Notes: a model not told the origin generated them from the sequence alone. A DNA stretch of 64,000 bases from an uncultured SAR86 cluster bacterium (GCA_902583575.1 CACHWY010000001.1:24001-88000); one strand, 5' to 3'. Counted from the first letter of the stretch, positions 16,204-29,783 are shown. A program made the numbers and translations.

Positions 16204-16631
16204 TGGCAAAAAAAGTAGTTAACGTTTTAAAATTACAAATACCTGCTGGTGGCGCAAACCCAAGCCCTCCAGTTGGACCAGCTCTTGGGCAAGTTGGTCT
16301 AAACATTATGGATTTTTGTAATGCTTTTAATTCTGCAACACAAGAATCAGAGAAAGGTATGCCTCTTCCAGTTGTAATTAATGTATATGAAGATAAGTCA
16401 TTTGATTTTGTAGTTAAAACCCCACCAGCTGCAGTTTTAATAAGAAAGGCATTAAATATTCCAAAAGGAAGCGGTGAGCCAAATAGAGAAAAGGTAGGAA
16501 AATTGTCTAGAGCACAACTTGAAGATATTGCAAAAGCAAAAGAACCAGATTTAAATGCAAATGATATTGATGCTGCAGTAAAAATAATTGCAGGTACCGC
16601 AAGAAGCATGGGAGTTGAAGTTGATTTATGA
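16203..16631 (+). CDS. rplK: 50S ribosomal protein L11
   Basis: Forms the GTPase-associated centre with 23S rRNA helices 43-44 and the L10 stalk; needed for RelA stringent response. 142 residues. The N-terminal domain contains [20 protein letters not shown], and the proline-rich hinge and C-terminal rRNA-binding domain ([15 protein letters not shown]) match the family. It overlaps nusG by one base and rplA by four (ATGA). Confidence 0.98.
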   Translation: MAKKVVNVLKLQIPAGGANPSPPVGPALGQVGLNIMDFCNAFNSATQESEKGMPLPVVINVYEDKSFDFVVKTPPAAVLIRKALNIPKGSGEPNREKVGKLSRAQLEDIAKAKEPDLNANDIDAAVKIIAGTARSMGVEVDL

Positions 16632-17320
16632 GTAAATTAACAAAAAAACAAAAAATTCTTCAAGAAAAACATGACGTAGAAAAAATGTATTCACTTAATG
16701 AAGCAATGAAAATAATTCAATCTGTAAAATCAGAAAAATTTGATGAATCAATTGATATTGCTGTCAAATTAGGAGTAGATCCAAATCAATCTGACCAAAA
16801 TGTAAGGGGTGCTGTAACTTTACCAAATAGCCTGGGTAAAGAAGTTGTAGTAGCTGTTTTTGCTGATGGTGACCATGCAAGTGATGCTAGTGCTGCTGGA
16901 GCAGATTATGTTGGCATGGAAGACCTTGCAGATAAATTCAGCAAAGAAGAGATAAAAGTTGATGTAGTTATATCAACAAATGCTGCAATGAAGGTTGTAG
17001 GTAAATTAGGACAGCTTCTTGGTCCAAAGGGGCTTATGCCTAATCCAAAAACTGGAACAGTTTCAGATGATGTTACAACTGCTATAAAGAATGTGAAAGC
17101 AGGACAAGTTAGATTTAGAACAGATAAAAATGGAATTATTCATGGAAGTATTGGAAAAGTAACTTTTGATAGCGAAAAAATAAAAGCAAACGCTTCCGCA
17201 TTATTAGAAGAATTAAATAAATTAAAACCAGCTTCTGCTAAAGGAATATTTATAGGTAATATTTCTATTAGTAGCACAATGGGCCCAGGTATAAAAATAA
17301 ACCCTGGAGAGCTGGTATAA
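16628..17320 (+). CDS. rplA: 50S ribosomal protein L1
   Basis: Builds the mobile L1 stalk that guides deacylated tRNA out of the E site; in E. coli it also represses translation of the L11-L1 mRNA. 230 residues. Signature stretch [20 protein letters not shown] is present, with [13 protein letters not shown] after it. The start overlaps the rplK stop as ATGA. The gene is followed by the 159-base L10 leader. Confidence 0.98.
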   Translation: MSKLTKKQKILQEKHDVEKMYSLNEAMKIIQSVKSEKFDESIDIAVKLGVDPNQSDQNVRGAVTLPNSLGKEVVVAVFADGDHASDASAAGADYVGMEDLADKFSKEEIKVDVVISTNAAMKVVGKLGQLLGPKGLMPNPKTGTVSDDVTTAIKNVKAGQVRFRTDKNGIIHGSIGKVTFDSEKIKANASALLEELNKLKPASAKGIFIGNISISSTMGPGIKINPGELV

Positions 17321-17479
17321 GTTTTAGTTTTGTAGAAATACAAAACTAGATTGTTGCGTTTACGCAGCCGTCGAAGACCGTAGGTGTTGAAAAACTTAAT
17401 TTCCTACGTAGGTGGTGTGCAAATTGTAATTTTGCAATTTGTCGCCGAATAGCCGAAAGGCTTTAATTGGAGAATTGCT
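17321..17479 (+). promoter_or_regulatory. L10 leader (ribosomal protein L10 autoregulatory RNA)
   Basis: The 159-base rplA-rplJ gap has the hallmarks of the L10-(L7/L12) binding leader. A 9-bp hairpin with a GAAA loop lies at 17326-17347. The conserved segment GCAGCCGTCGAAGACCGTAG with CCTACGTAGGTGGTG downstream forms the L10-binding domain. A CAAATTG/CAATTTG pairing follows, then AGCC-GAAA-GGCT immediately before the rplJ ribosome site. L10 binding in this region is known to repress rplJL translation. The family is recognised from memory of the consensus, not a covariance search. Confidence 0.85.
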
Positions 17480-18010
17480 GTGGCATTATCTAAGAGTGAA
17501 AAAGAAAGAATAGTGACAGAAGTTAAGGAAGTTGCATCTAATGCATCTACTCTTGTAATTTCTGATGCTAGAGGTTTAAAAGTTTCTGAGCTTTCAGAAA
17601 TTAGAACTAAGGCAAATCAATCGGGTATTCATATTCAGGTAATTAAGAATTCATTAGCTAAACTAGCTTTTGAAGGAACTGATTTTGGATGTTCAGATGA
17701 AGTCCTATTTGGACCTTCACTTTTTGCATTTTCTTTTGAAGAACCAGGTGCAGCAGCTAAATTGCTTAAAACATATGCTAAAAATTTTGATGAACTGGAA
17801 ATCAAAGCTTTGGTTGTTGAAGGGCAATTACTTGATGGGAGTCAAATAGATATATTGGCAAAACTTCCATCAAAAGATGAGGCATATGGTCTATTGGCTA
17901 ATGTTTTACAAGCTCCTGTAAGTAAATTTGCTACTTTATTAAATGAAGTGCCAAGCAAGCTTGCAAGGGTATTATCAGCAGTTCGAGACAACAAAGAGGC
18001 GTCAGCCTAA
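17480..18010 (+). CDS. rplJ: 50S ribosomal protein L10
   Basis: Anchors the L7/L12 dimers at the base of the stalk and represses its own operon through the leader just upstream. 176 residues beginning [19 protein letters not shown]. The start is GTG at 17480, preceded by TTGGAGAATTGCT with a GGAG ribosome site. The RNA-binding N-terminal domain ([17 protein letters not shown]) is followed by the C-terminal helix that carries L7/L12. Confidence 0.97.
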   Translation: MALSKSEKERIVTEVKEVASNASTLVISDARGLKVSELSEIRTKANQSGIHIQVIKNSLAKLAFEGTDFGCSDEVLFGPSLFAFSFEEPGAAAKLLKTYAKNFDELEIKALVVEGQLLDGSQIDILAKLPSKDEAYGLLANVLQAPVSKFATLLNEVPSKLARVLSAVRDNKEASA

Positions 18011-18026
18011 TTACAAGGAGAATAAA

Positions 18027-18407
18027 ATGGCAACTAGTAAAGACGATATTTTAAAATCAATAGAAGAAATGTCTGTGATGGAATTAGTAGAACTCATTTC
18101 TGCTATTGAAGAAAAATTTGGTGTAACTGCTGCGGCAGCAGTAGCAGCAGCACCGGCAGCAGGAGGAGATGAAGCTGCTCCAGCAGCTGAAGAAAAAGAT
18201 GCATTTGATGTTGTTTTAGCAGCAGCAGGTGATCAAAAAGTCCAAGTCATTAAAGCAGTAAGAGCTATTACTGGCTTAGGTTTAAAAGAAGCAAAAGATA
18301 TGGTTGATGGTGCTCCAAGCACATTGAAAGAAGGTGTTAAGAAAGAAGAAGCGGAAGCAATGTTAGCGCAACTAACAGAAGCAGGCGCTACTGGCGAGCT
18401 TAAATAA
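18027..18407 (+). CDS. rplL: 50S ribosomal protein L7/L12
   Basis: The multicopy stalk protein that recruits translational GTPases. 126 residues. The N-terminal dimerisation helix ([20 protein letters not shown]) leads to an alanine-rich hinge (about 38-58) and the C-terminal factor-binding domain with [20 protein letters not shown]. The ATG at 18027 follows a clear AAGGAG. An in-frame ATG 84 bases upstream lies within rplJ and is rejected because the protein normally begins at MATSKDD. Confidence 0.98.
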   Translation: MATSKDDILKSIEEMSVMELVELISAIEEKFGVTAAAAVAAAPAAGGDEAAPAAEEKDAFDVVLAAAGDQKVQVIKAVRAITGLGLKEAKDMVDGAPSTLKEGVKKEEAEAMLAQLTEAGATGELK

Positions 18408-18439
18408 CCACAACAATATTTAAATAATAGGACGCATTT

Positions 18440-21400
18440 ATGTCATATAGTTATACAGAAAAGAAAAGAATTAGAAAAAACTTTGGTACCTTTGCTCAGG
18501 TCATGGATTTACCAAACCTGGTAGAGACACAGACAAATTCTTATTCTGAATTTCTGCAAGCTGATGTGGCTCCTGAAGCCAGAAAAAAACAGGGACTTGA
18601 AGAAGTTTTTCAATCTCTGTTCCCTATTAAAAGTGTTTCAGGAAATGCTGCCCTAGAATATGTTTCATATGAATTAGGGAAGAATACATACGATGTCCAG
18701 GAATGCCTTATTCAAGGTTTATCATATTCTGCGCCACTAAGAATAAAAGTTAAGTTAGTTTTGTATGATAGAGAATCTAATTTTAAAGATATAAAAGATA
18801 TCAAAGAAGGTGAAGTATTTATGGGAGAAGTTCCATTAATGACTAATGATGCTTCTTTTATAATCAATGGAACTGAGAGAGTAGTTGTATCTCAATTACA
18901 CCGATCTCCAGGAGTTTTTTATGATCATGATAAAGGTAAAACTCATTCATCAGGAAAAGTTCTTTATTCTGCAAGGATTATTCCATATAGAGGCTCATGG
19001 CTAGATTTCGAATTCGATCCTAAAGATATTCTCTTTAGCAGAATAGATAGAAGAAGAAAGATACCAGCTACTATTATGCTTAGAGCATTAAATATGGGCA
19101 CAGAAGAAATCCTTTCAGAATTTTATGAAGAAGATATTTTTACTATTGATAAGGATAATGTGAAGGCTGCACTAGCTCCAGAAAGGCTTAGAGGTGAGAC
19201 ATTACCCGTTGATATTAAGGTTAAAAATAAAGTTTACGTCGAAGCAGGAAAAAGAATTACAGCCCGACATATAAAAGAAATGCAAACTTCAAAAGCTTCT
19301 GAAATATCCCTTTCAAATGAATTTTTAATAGGCAAAGTTCTATCCAAGGATATTTTTAATGAAGAAACAGGCGAAGTATTACTAACAGCAAATACAGAAA
19401 TAGATGAGACAGTCCTTGAAGAAATTAAAGAACATAAAATTAAAGAAATAAAATGTCTTTATATAAATGAATTAGATAAAGGCCCATATATTTCAAACAC
19501 ATTAAGAGTAGATCCTACCTCTAACAGGTTAGAAGCATTAGTTGAGATATATAGGATGATGAGACCTGGTGAACCACCAACAAAAGATTCAGCTGAAACC
19601 TTATTCAATAATCTTTTCTTTAATGAAGAGCGTTATGACCTTTCTGAAGTAGGAAGAATGAAATTCAATAGAAGGTTAAAATTAGATGCAAAAAAAGATA
19701 ATCCCCATATTCTTGATAAGCAAGACATCATTGAGGTGATGAAAGGCATTGTTAATATTCGAGATGGGCATGATATTGTCGATGATATTGATCATTTAGG
19801 AAATAGAAGAGTTAGATCAGTTGGTGAAATGACAGCAAATCAATTTAGAGTTGGTTTGATAAGAGTTGAAAGGGCAGTAAGAGAAAGATTGAGTATGGCT
19901 GAGGCTGATGAGCTCGGCCCTCAGGACTTAATTAATGCTAAACCTGTTACAGCTGCTATTAAAGAATTTTTTGGATCTAGCCAGCTATCTCAATTTATGG
20001 ACCAAAATAATCCATTATCAGAGATTACACATAAAAGAAGAGTATCTGCTTTAGGGCCAGGCGGATTAACAAGAGAAAGGGCTGGGTTTGAAGTCAGAGA
20101 TGTTCATCCAACACACTATGGAAGAGTTTGCCCAATTGAAACTCCTGAGGGACCAAATATTGGATTAATTAATTCTTTTGCTTCATATTCTAGAACTAAT
20201 CAATATGGTTTTATTGAAACTCCATATAGAAAAGTTGTAAAAGGCAAAGTTACAGATGAGATTATTTACTTATCAGCAATTGACGAAGCAGAACATGTTA
20301 TTGCGCAAGCAAATGTGATGTTAGATAAAAGTAATAGATTTATTGATGATTTAGTTGCGGTTAGGCATGCAAATGAATTTGAATTAATGTCTCCAGAAAG
20401 AATTGATTTAATGGATGTATCGCCACAACAAGTGGTGTCAATTGCAGCATCTTTAATTCCATTTCTAGAACATGATGACGCAAATAGAGCTCTAATGGGT
20501 TCAAATATGCAACGTCAGGCTGTTCCAGTATTAAGATCAGAAAAACCTCTTGTTGGAACTGGTCTAGAGACAGTAGTCGCAAGAGATTCAGGTGTTTGTA
20601 TAGTTGCAAATAATACTGGTGTAGTAGAAAGTGTAGATGCATCAAGAATTGTTGTTAGGGTTACAGATAAAAAATCTAAAACAGCGTCAGATGTATACAA
20701 TTTAATTAAATACACCAGATCAAATCAAAACACATGCATTAATCAACGCCCAATTGTTAAAGCAGGTGACTCAGTTAAAGCGGGAGATATTTTAGCTGAT
20801 GGGCCTTCAATTGATAATGGTGAATTAGCATTAGGTCAGAATATAAGAATTGCATTTATGCCATGGCATGGGTATAACTTTGAGGATTCAATTTTACTTT
20901 CTGAGAAAGTTGCTAGAGAAGATAGGTTTACATCTATACATATTCAAGAGATTGTTTGTATTGCTAGAGATACTAAACTAGGTTCTGAAGAAATTACAGC
21001 TGATATTCCAAATGTAGGAGAAGGATCTCTTAACAAACTTGATGAATGTGGAATAGTTTATGTTGGAGCTGAAGTTGAGCCAGGGGATATTCTTGTTGGA
21101 AAGATAACACCTAAAGGAGAGACACAACTATCTCCAGAGGAAAAGTTATTAAGAGCTATATTTGGTGAAAAAGCATCTGATGTGAAAGATACATCTCAAA
21201 GGGCAAGTTCAAAAGGTACTGTTATTGGCGTAGAAGTATTTACCAGAGATGGTGTTGAAAAAGATGAAAGAACTAAAGACATAGAACAAGAACATTTAGA
21301 TCAATCAAAAAAAGATGCTGATGATGAGGCCGCTGTTGTAGAACAAGCAACCAAAAAAAGACTTTGTGAATTATTGAAATCAGAAAAGGCAGCCAAAGGA

Positions 21401-22504
21401 AGTGGTGAAATTAAAAAAGGTGAAACTTTTACAATTGAAAAGTTAGAATCATTAAATTTGAATGATATTTTTTCAATAAAAATAAAAAATGAGAGCATTA
21501 ATAATACTATCGAAGAAACAGAGACTTTATATAAACAATATATTAAAGATATTAAATCTAGATATGAAGAAAAGAAAACAAAAATTATTAGAGGTCACGA
21601 TCTTGCGCCAGGAGTAATTAAAATCGTAAAGGTCTTCTTAGCAATCAAAAGAAGAATTCAGCCAGGTGACAAGATGGCTGGGAGGCATGGTAATAAGGGG
21701 GTTATATCAGAAATAATGCCGGTTGAAGATATGCCTTATGATGAAGATGGAAATCCAGTAGATATTGTTTTAAATCCATTGGGAGTTCCATCAAGAATGA
21801 ATGTAGGACAAGTTCTTGAAACTCATATGGGATGCGCTGCTAAAGGTATTGGTCAGAAGATTGATGCAATGATTAAAAATAATGCTAAGCCAGCAGAATT
21901 AAAATCATATTTAGACAAGCTTTACAATACCGATGCTACTAATAAAGAAGACATTAATTCTCTAAATAATAACGAGATAGTTGAATTGGCTGAAAATCTA
22001 AGAGAGGGGTTACCAATTGCTACACCAGTTTTTGATGGGGCAAAAGAAAGTGAAATCAAAGAACTTTTAAAATTAGCTGATATGCCAGAGTCCGGACAAA
22101 TCACATTATATGATGGCAGGACTGGAACTAAATTTGATAGCCCAGTTACTGTTGGCTATATGTATATTATTAAACTAAATCATTTAGTAGATGACAAAAT
22201 GCATGCTAGATCAACTGGTTCATATAGCTTAGTAACTCAACAACCGCTTGGTGGCAAAGCTCAATTTGGCGGCCAAAGATTTGGTGAGATGGAAGTCTGG
22301 GCTCTTGAAGCTTATGGAGCTTCTTATACTCTTCAAGAAATGTTGACAGTAAAATCTGATGATGTATCCGGAAGAACAAGAATGTATAAAAATATTGTTG
22401 ACGGAAGTTATGAAATGGATGCAAATGTCCCAGAATCATTTAATGTGCTTAGCAAAGAAATTAAGTCATTAGGTATTAATGTTGATTTAGATTTAGATAA
22501 CTAG
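18440..22504 (+). CDS. rpoB: DNA-directed RNA polymerase subunit beta
   Basis: Core polymerase subunit, 1354 residues (E. coli 1342). The rifampicin pocket reads [20 protein letters not shown] followed by [11 protein letters not shown], with the wild-type Asp, His and Ser at the classic resistance positions, so rifampicin sensitivity is predicted. Conserved blocks [18 protein letters not shown] and [13 protein letters not shown] are present. A lysine/glutamate-rich stretch around the beta flap region (about residues 950-1040) is typical of AT-rich genomes. rpoC begins 10 bases downstream and shares the transcript. Confidence 0.99.
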   Translation: MSYSYTEKKRIRKNFGTFAQVMDLPNLVETQTNSYSEFLQADVAPEARKKQGLEEVFQSLFPIKSVSGNAALEYVSYELGKNTYDVQECLIQGLSYSAPLRIKVKLVLYDRESNFKDIKDIKEGEVFMGEVPLMTNDASFIINGTERVVVSQLHRSPGVFYDHDKGKTHSSGKVLYSARIIPYRGSWLDFEFDPKDILFSRIDRRRKIPATIMLRALNMGTEEILSEFYEEDIFTIDKDNVKAALAPERLRGETLPVDIKVKNKVYVEAGKRITARHIKEMQTSKASEISLSNEFLIGKVLSKDIFNEETGEVLLTANTEIDETVLEEIKEHKIKEIKCLYINELDKGPYISNTLRVDPTSNRLEALVEIYRMMRPGEPPTKDSAETLFNNLFFNEERYDLSEVGRMKFNRRLKLDAKKDNPHILDKQDIIEVMKGIVNIRDGHDIVDDIDHLGNRRVRSVGEMTANQFRVGLIRVERAVRERLSMAEADELGPQDLINAKPVTAAIKEFFGSSQLSQFMDQNNPLSEITHKRRVSALGPGGLTRERAGFEVRDVHPTHYGRVCPIETPEGPNIGLINSFASYSRTNQYGFIETPYRKVVKGKVTDEIIYLSAIDEAEHVIAQANVMLDKSNRFIDDLVAVRHANEFELMSPERIDLMDVSPQQVVSIAASLIPFLEHDDANRALMGSNMQRQAVPVLRSEKPLVGTGLETVVARDSGVCIVANNTGVVESVDASRIVVRVTDKKSKTASDVYNLIKYTRSNQNTCINQRPIVKAGDSVKAGDILADGPSIDNGELALGQNIRIAFMPWHGYNFEDSILLSEKVAREDRFTSIHIQEIVCIARDTKLGSEEITADIPNVGEGSLNKLDECGIVYVGAEVEPGDILVGKITPKGETQLSPEEKLLRAIFGEKASDVKDTSQRASSKGTVIGVEVFTRDGVEKDERTKDIEQEHLDQSKKDADDEAAVVEQATKKRLCELLKSEKAAKGSGEIKKGETFTIEKLESLNLNDIFSIKIKNESINNTIEETETLYKQYIKDIKSRYEEKKTKIIRGHDLAPGVIKIVKVFLAIKRRIQPGDKMAGRHGNKGVISEIMPVEDMPYDEDGNPVDIVLNPLGVPSRMNVGQVLETHMGCAAKGIGQKIDAMIKNNAKPAELKSYLDKLYNTDATNKEDINSLNNNEIVELAENLREGLPIATPVFDGAKESEIKELLKLADMPESGQITLYDGRTGTKFDSPVTVGYMYIIKLNHLVDDKMHARSTGSYSLVTQQPLGGKAQFGGQRFGEMEVWALEAYGASYTLQEMLTVKSDDVSGRTRMYKNIVDGSYEMDANVPESFNVLSKEIKSLGINVDLDLDN

Positions 22505-22514
22505 GAGAAAAAAA

Positions 22515-25500
22515 TTGAAAGATTTATTAAACTCTTTAAAAACTGGCCAAGAAGATTTTTCTTCAATTTCTGCGGGATTAGCATCTCCACAAGTAATCAA
22601 ATCCTGGTCATTTGGTGAAGTTAAAAAACCTGAAACTATAAACTATAGAACTTTCAAACCAGAAAGAGATGGTCTCTTTTGCGCAAAAATCTTTGGACCA
22701 GTTAAAGATTACGAATGTATTTGTGGAAAGTATAAAAGAATGAAGCATAGAGGTGTTGTTTGTGAGAAGTGTGGAGTCGAAGTAACGCTAGCAAAAGTTA
22801 GAAGAGAAAGGATGGGCCATATTGAGTTAGCGGCTCCAGTTGCTCATATATGGTTTTTAAAATCATTGCCATCAAGGATAGGACTGCTTTTAAATGTTAC
22901 TTTAAGAGAAATTGAACGAGTATTATATTTTGAAAGTTATATAGTTACTGATCCAGGCCTTACAGAATTAGAGAAAGGCGATATTTTAACCGAAGAAGAA
23001 TGGGTTGAAAAATATGAAGAATTTGGCGATGAATTTACTGCTGGAATGGGAGCTGAAGCAGTTCAGATATTATTAGAAGAGCTTGATATTGAAGATGAAA
23101 TTAGAATTATTAGAGAAGAGGTTCCTCAAACAAATTCAGAGACTAAACTTAAAAAGTTATCCAAAAGGTTAAAATTATTAGAGGCTTTTAATAATTCTGG
23201 AAATAAGCCTGAGTGGATGATTATGAATGTTTTACCTGTTTTACCACCAGATTTAAGACCTCTTGTGCCTCTTGAAGGTGGAAGGTTTGCAACATCAGAC
23301 TTGAATGATTTATATAGAAGAGTAATTAATAGAAATAATAGACTAAAAAGATTATTAGAATTAAACGCACCTGAAATAATTGTTAGAAATGAGAAAAGAA
23401 TGCTACAAGAGTCTGTTGATGCTTTATTGGACAACGGAAGAAGAGGGCGAGTTATCACTGGCACCAATAAGAGACCTTTAAAATCTTTAGCAGACATGAT
23501 TAAGGGTAAAGGAGGGCGATTTAGACAAAATTTATTAGGAAAAAGAGTAGATTATTCCGGTAGATCAGTTATTGTTGCTGGCCCAAATCTTAGATTGCAT
23601 CAATGCGGGCTTCCAAAGAAGATGGCTTTAGAGCTATTTAAACCTTTTGTATACGGGAAGCTTGAGCAAAGAGAGCTTGCTACAACTATAAAAGGCGCTA
23701 AGAAATTAGTAGAAAGAGAAACTCCAGAAGTATGGGAAGTGCTAGAAGAAGTGATAAGAGAGCATCCAGTTTTACTAAATAGAGCTCCAACTCTCCATAG
23801 ACTTGGCTTGCAAGCATTTGAACCAAAATTAATAGAAGGCAAGGCAATTCAGTTACACCCATTAGTATGTGTTGCTTTCAATGCAGATTTTGATGGTGAC
23901 CAAATGGCAGTCCATGTGCCACTTACCTTGGAGGCTCAGTTGGAAGCAAGGGCATTAATGATGTCAACTAATAATATACTTTCACCAGCAGACGGATCTC
24001 CAATTATAAATCCAACTCAAGATATTGTATTAGGCTTATATTATATGACTCGAGACAATGCAAATGCATCAGGAGTTGGAAGAGTTTTTAGTAATTCCGA
24101 TGAAGTTTTAAGAGCGTATGAGACAGAAAGTCTAGAAATCCATTCTCCTATAAAAGTAAGGATTGATCATGGTAATGGCGAGAGTACACTAGAAGAAACA
24201 ACTGTTGGCAGGATATTAATATGGAGAATCACGCCCAAAGAGGTTGGTTTTGAGAACATTAATGATGTTTTAAATAAAAAATCAGTCTCAAAGCTTGTTG
24301 ATATCTCATATAGAAAGGCGGGACTAAAGAAAACTGTTATTTTTGCTGACCAACTTATGTATCTAGGTTTTGATTTTTCTACAAGGTCAGGCTCATCTAT
24401 TGGAGTTAATGACTTTGTTATTCCTAAAGAAAAAGCTCAAATCATTGACTCATCAGAGAAGGAAGTAAAAGCAATAGAAAAACAATTTGACTCTGGTTTA
24501 GTTACAAGAGGCGAAAGATATAACAAAGTTATCGATATTTGGTCTAGAGCTAATGAACAAGTAGCAAAAGCTATGATGGAAAAAATTAGTACTGAAACAG
24601 CTAAAACTCCAGATGGAAGTAAAGTTGATCAATCTTCATTTAATTCTGTATTTATTTATGCAGATTCTGGAGCGAGGGGTTCACCAGCTCAAATTAGACA
24701 GCTTTCTGGGATGAGGGGTTTGATGTCAAAACCAGACGGCTCAATTATAGAAACGCCTATTACTGCTAACTTTAGAGAGGGCTTATCAGTATTACAATAT
24801 TTTATTTCAACCCACGGCGCTAGGAAAGGGTTAGCTGATACCGCATTAAAAACTGCAAACTCTGGATATTTAACAAGAAGATTGTGTGATGTTTCAATGG
24901 ATTCTGTCATAAATATTGAAGACTGTGGGACTAAAGAGTCTATTACAGTCACCTCCATTATTGACGGTGGTGAAATTATTCAAGCATTAACCGATAGGAT
25001 TCTAGGAAGAGTTATTGCTGAACCAATTTTTGATAATGATGGTAAAGAAATTTTTCCTATTAACACAATGTTAGATGAGGATGCATTAGATGTAATAGAT
25101 GCACTTAATTTATCAAGTTTAAAGATTAGGTCGCCTATGACATGCGAAGCATCAATAGGCGTTTGTGCTATGTGTTATGGAAGAGATCTTGCAAGAGGAC
25201 ATTTAGTTCATAGAGGTGAAGCGGTTGGAGTAGTAGCAGCCCAATCAATTGGAGAGCCGGGCACTCAGCTTACTATGAGAACATTCCATATTGGTGGCGC
25301 AGCTTCAAGCTCATCAGAGGATAATGCAATAAGAAACAGAAATATTGGTACTGTGAATTTATCAGATGACATAAAAACTGTCACTAATAAAGATGGAAAT
25401 CAAGTAGTAGTATCAAGAAATGCTATTTGTACTATTACAAACTCATGGGGCAAGGTTGTTGAAAGATATAAGATTCCATATGGAGCTACCCTTGAAGTTA

Positions 25501-26702
25501 AAAATCAATCTGAGGTTGAAGAAATGGACACGTATATTGCTTCATGGGATCCATATACAAGGCCAATAGTTTCAGAAACTGCAGGTAAAGTTAACTTTAT
25601 TGGCATTGAAGATGGCTTAAGTGTAAGAGAGCAGACAGATGAATTAACCGGATTATCGAGTATTGAAATTATAGAAGTTGCTGATAGACCTTCGGGTGGA
25701 AGGGATTTGGTCCCTACAATTGAAATTATTGACTCAAAAGGAAAGCCAGTATTGGTGGGTGAATTTAAACAGCCTGCTGTATATCCTTTACCTGCTGGTG
25801 GACTTGTTAATTTATCAAATGGTCAAAAAATAAAAGCTGGTGAAGTTATTGCTAGAATGCCATTAGTTGCATCTAAAACTAAAGATATTACAGGTGGATT
25901 GCCAAGAGTAGCAGACTTGTTTGAGGCCAGAAAACCTAAAGATGCAGCAGTTCTTGCTGAAGAGACAGGATTAATTTCTTTTGGCAAGGAAACAAAAGGT
26001 AAAGTTAGAGTAGTTATAACTCCTGAAGGAGCTACAAAAAAATCACAAAATGTTGAGATGTTAATACCAAAACATAGAATATTGAATGTTTTTGAAGGCG
26101 AAAGGGTGAATAAAGGAGATGTTATTTCTGAAGGCCCATTAAGCCCTCATGATATTTTAAGGCTAAAAGGAGTGCCAGAACTTACTAATTTTATTGTAAA
26201 TGAAATTCAAGATGTATATAGGCTTCAAGGTGTTTCTATAAATGATAAGCATATAGAAACAATTTTAAGACAGATGCTAAGAAAAGCATTAATTATTGAT
26301 GGCTGTGATACCAAATTTATTCAAGGCGATCAGGTTAGTTATGCTGAGTTAGTGGAAGAGAATAATAAAGTCAAAGCAGAAGGAAATAAACCCGCCGAAT
26401 ATGAAAGAGTTTTACTTGGAATAACAAAAGCCTCACTTGCAACTGATTCATTTATATCTGCTGCTTCTTTCCAAGAAACTACAAGAGTTCTCACAGAGGC
26501 TGCTGTAACTGGCAAGAAAGATCATTTAAGAGGATTAAAAGAAAATGTAGTAGTTGGAAGATTAATCCCTGCAGGAACTGGAATGGAATTCCATGATAAA
26601 TTAAGAAGCAAGAAACAAGGTGATTTTGAAGAATCAGTTTTAACAGATGATGATATAGAAGCTGCTCTAAGACAAGAACTTCAAGAAAATGATGAAGAAT
26701 AA
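22515..26702 (+). CDS. rpoC: DNA-directed RNA polymerase subunit beta'
   Basis: Catalytic core subunit, 1395 residues (E. coli 1407). The active-site magnesium loop is [12 protein letters not shown]. The N-terminal zinc site is [20 protein letters not shown] and the second zinc site is in [13 protein letters not shown]. The trigger-loop region contains [13 protein letters not shown]. Translation starts at TTG (22515), 4 residues before the first conserved block and preceded by AGGAGAAAAAAA; no closer ATG fits. rpoB and rpoC are separate genes, not fused. Confidence 0.98.
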   Translation: MKDLLNSLKTGQEDFSSISAGLASPQVIKSWSFGEVKKPETINYRTFKPERDGLFCAKIFGPVKDYECICGKYKRMKHRGVVCEKCGVEVTLAKVRRERMGHIELAAPVAHIWFLKSLPSRIGLLLNVTLREIERVLYFESYIVTDPGLTELEKGDILTEEEWVEKYEEFGDEFTAGMGAEAVQILLEELDIEDEIRIIREEVPQTNSETKLKKLSKRLKLLEAFNNSGNKPEWMIMNVLPVLPPDLRPLVPLEGGRFATSDLNDLYRRVINRNNRLKRLLELNAPEIIVRNEKRMLQESVDALLDNGRRGRVITGTNKRPLKSLADMIKGKGGRFRQNLLGKRVDYSGRSVIVAGPNLRLHQCGLPKKMALELFKPFVYGKLEQRELATTIKGAKKLVERETPEVWEVLEEVIREHPVLLNRAPTLHRLGLQAFEPKLIEGKAIQLHPLVCVAFNADFDGDQMAVHVPLTLEAQLEARALMMSTNNILSPADGSPIINPTQDIVLGLYYMTRDNANASGVGRVFSNSDEVLRAYETESLEIHSPIKVRIDHGNGESTLEETTVGRILIWRITPKEVGFENINDVLNKKSVSKLVDISYRKAGLKKTVIFADQLMYLGFDFSTRSGSSIGVNDFVIPKEKAQIIDSSEKEVKAIEKQFDSGLVTRGERYNKVIDIWSRANEQVAKAMMEKISTETAKTPDGSKVDQSSFNSVFIYADSGARGSPAQIRQLSGMRGLMSKPDGSIIETPITANFREGLSVLQYFISTHGARKGLADTALKTANSGYLTRRLCDVSMDSVINIEDCGTKESITVTSIIDGGEIIQALTDRILGRVIAEPIFDNDGKEIFPINTMLDEDALDVIDALNLSSLKIRSPMTCEASIGVCAMCYGRDLARGHLVHRGEAVGVVAAQSIGEPGTQLTMRTFHIGGAASSSSEDNAIRNRNIGTVNLSDDIKTVTNKDGNQVVVSRNAICTITNSWGKVVERYKIPYGATLEVKNQSEVEEMDTYIASWDPYTRPIVSETAGKVNFIGIEDGLSVREQTDELTGLSSIEIIEVADRPSGGRDLVPTIEIIDSKGKPVLVGEFKQPAVYPLPAGGLVNLSNGQKIKAGEVIARMPLVASKTKDITGGLPRVADLFEARKPKDAAVLAEETGLISFGKETKGKVRVVITPEGATKKSQNVEMLIPKHRILNVFEGERVNKGDVISEGPLSPHDILRLKGVPELTNFIVNEIQDVYRLQGVSINDKHIETILRQMLRKALIIDGCDTKFIQGDQVSYAELVEENNKVKAEGNKPAEYERVLLGITKASLATDSFISAASFQETTRVLTEAAVTGKKDHLRGLKENVVVGRLIPAGTGMEFHDKLRSKKQGDFEESVLTDDDIEAALRQELQENDEE

Positions 26703-26704
26703 TG

Positions 26705-26733
26705 TTGACCATTAACGATCAGCTATATAAAAT
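26705..26733 (+). promoter_or_regulatory. Sigma-70 promoter of the str operon
   Basis: TTGACC (26705-26710) and TAAAAT (26728-26733) are 17 bp apart, directly after the rpoC stop. The initiation region CGCCGCC is GC-rich and leaves a leader of roughly 17 bases before rpsL. Confidence 0.68.
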
Positions 26734-26756
26734 CGCCGCCTATATATAAAATTATT

Positions 26757-27601
<845 letters not shown>

Positions 27602-27614
27602 AAATTAATCAATC

Positions 27615-29718
27615 ATGGCTAGAGATACTGAATTAAATAAATACAGAAATGTAGGAATTTGTGCCCACGTAGATGCTGGTAAAACAACCACAACAGAAAG
27701 AGTATTATTTTATACAGGACTTTCTCACAAGATTGGTGAAGTTCATGATGGTGCAGCTGTTATGGACTGGATGGAACAAGAACAAGAAAGAGGAATAACT
27801 ATAACATCAGCTGCTACCACATGCTTCTGGAGTGGGATGGAACAACAATATCCTCAACATAGAATAAACATTATTGATACCCCTGGACACGTTGACTTTA
27901 CTATTGAAGTAGAACGTTCATTAAGAGTTTTAGACGGGGCAGTAGTTGTTTTCTGTGGGACATCAGGAGTGGAACCTCAATCTGAGACAGTTTGGAGACA
28001 AGCAAATAGATATGAGGTACCAAGAATTGTTTTTGTAAATAAGATGGATAGGGCTGGTGCAGATTTTGAAAAGGTTGTTAATCAGATTAAAGACCGTCTT
28101 CAAGCAAATATAGTCCCTATTCAGTTCAATATTGGCACAGAAGAAGATTTTAAAGGGGTTGTAGATTTAATAAATATGCGAGCTATTTATTGGAATGAAG
28201 ACGATCAAGGCTTAACCTTTGATTCTAAAGATATTCCAGAAAATTTAATGGATAAGTGTTCAAAATTAAGAGAAGAAATGGTGGAAGCAGCAGCTGAAGC
28301 AAATGAAGAACTTATGGATGCATATCTTGAATCTGGGGAATTATCATCTGATCAAATTAAAGAAGGTTTAAGGATTAGATCATTAGCTAATGAAGTTATA
28401 TTAGCTCTTTGTGGTTCTGCATTTAAAAAATAAAGGAGTTCAGGCCGTCCTTGATGCAGTAATTGACTTTTTACCAGCACCAGATGAAGTAAGGGCTATT
28501 GAAGGTGTTATACCTAATAATAATGAAGAAGAAGAGCAATCGGATTCAAGAAAATCCTCTGACGATGAGCCATTTTCTGCACTTGCTTTTAAAATTGCGA
28601 CAGATCCATTTGTAGGAACGTTAACTTTTATTAGAGTGTATTCAGGCGTTCTAAGTGTTGGTGATGGTGTGATGAATACAACTAGATCAAAAAAAGAAAG
28701 AGTTGGAAGAATGGTTCAAATGCATTCCAATAATAGAGAGGAAATTAAAGAAGTTAGGGCAGGTGATATTGCAGCTTGTATTGGTTTAAAAGATATCACT
28801 ACTGGTGATACTTTATCAGACTCAGATAAACCAATTGTTCTTGAAAGAATGGACTTTCCAGAACCTGTTATATCAGTTGCTGTGGAGCCTAAATCAAAAC
28901 AAGATCAAGAAAAAATGTCACTAGCATTGGGTAAGTTAGCCCAAGAAGACCCCTCATTCAGAGTAGCGAGCGATGAAGAGTCAGGCCAAACCATTATATC
29001 TGGTATGGGAGAGCTTCATTTGGATGTTCTGGTAGATAGAATGAAAAGAGAATTTTCTGTTGAGGCAAATATTGGTAAGCCACAAGTTGCATACAGAGAA
29101 ACAATCAAAGAAACCGTTGAAGTTGAGGGTAAATTCGTTAGACAGAGTGGCGGTAAAGGGCAATATGGGCATGTATGGCTTAAATTAGAGCCATTAGGGC
29201 TTGATGATGAATATGAATTTGTAGATAAAATCGTTGGAGGAGTAATCCCTAAAGAATATATCCCCGCAGTAAACAAAGGAATTCAGGAACAAATGCAAAA
29301 TGGTGTTATAGCTGGTTATCCATTATTAGCTTTGAGAGCTACTTTATATGATGGATCCTTTCATGATGTTGACTCTAATGAAATGGCATTCAAGATAGCC
29401 GGATCAATGGCTTTAAAAGATGGCGCAAATAAAGCTAAACCAGCATTACTGGAACCTATAATGAAAGTTGTTGTTGTAACGCCCGAAGAGCATATGGGCG
29501 ATGTAGTTGGCGATCTTAATAGAAGAAGAGGTATTATTTTAGGCATGGAAGATATTACTTCAGGTAAAGAAGTTTCATCTGAAGTTCCTTTAGCTGAAAT
29601 GTTTGGATATGCTACTGACTTAAGATCACAAACTCAAGGAAGGGCAACTTTTACAATGGAATTTACCAAATATGGTGAAGTTCCAAACAACATCGCTGAA
29701 GGTTTAAAAAGTTCATAA
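27615..29718 (+). CDS. fusA: Elongation factor G, interrupted by a one-base frameshift
   Basis: The translocation GTPase of the ribosome. The 5' part (27615-28433, 272 codons) contains [27 protein letters not shown] and NKMDRAG, and stops at TAA 28431-28433. The 3' part continues in the next frame to 29718, with domain II to V motifs ([26 protein letters not shown]). The break is at a run of six A (28425-28430): removing one A restores [19 protein letters not shown] and a 700-residue protein, the normal length (E. coli 704). No residues are lost. An essential gene should not be broken, so a sequencing or assembly error is most likely. Transcriptional slippage on the A run or programmed +1 frameshifting at the stop are alternatives. 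Confidence 0.93.
28425..28430 (+). other. A6 homopolymer at the fusA frameshift
   Basis: TTT is followed by six A and then TAAAGGAG. In the upstream frame this reads AAA-AAA-TAA (stop). With five A it reads AAA-AAT-AAA-GGA and continues EF-G. Confidence 0.9.
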
Positions 29719-29733
29719 AAATAATTCTATATA

Positions 29734-29761
29734 AAGGTTATTAGCTTGACAAAATAACTTT
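29734..29761 (+). terminator. AT-rich hairpin after fusA
   Basis: Arms AAGGTTATT (29734-29742) and AATAACTTT (29753-29761) pair over 9 positions with one G-U around a 10-base loop, 15 bases after the fusA stop. The low GC content and poor T run make it a weak terminator at best. A perfect TTGACA (29746-29751) lies across the loop, but no -10 is spaced correctly from it; TATAAC at 29776 is 24 bp away. Confidence 0.35.
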
Positions 29762-29783
29762 ATTAATTCATTTTGTATAACTT

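Noticed and set aside
16160-16609. 149-codon minus-strand ORF opposite rplK
   Set aside because: It mirrors the rplK reading frame exactly, and L11 is unambiguous. No independent evidence supports it.
28411-29718. The second half of fusA as an independent gene starting at GTG
   Set aside because: Its first residues (MVLHL) are not EF-G-like and it begins in the middle of domain I. The product only makes sense as the continuation of the upstream ORF.
29746-29781. TTGACA and TATAAC as a promoter for the methyltransferase
   Set aside because: The spacing is 24 bp, too long for sigma-70, and the TATAAC lies only 2 bases before the ATG. The promoter of this pair is unresolved.
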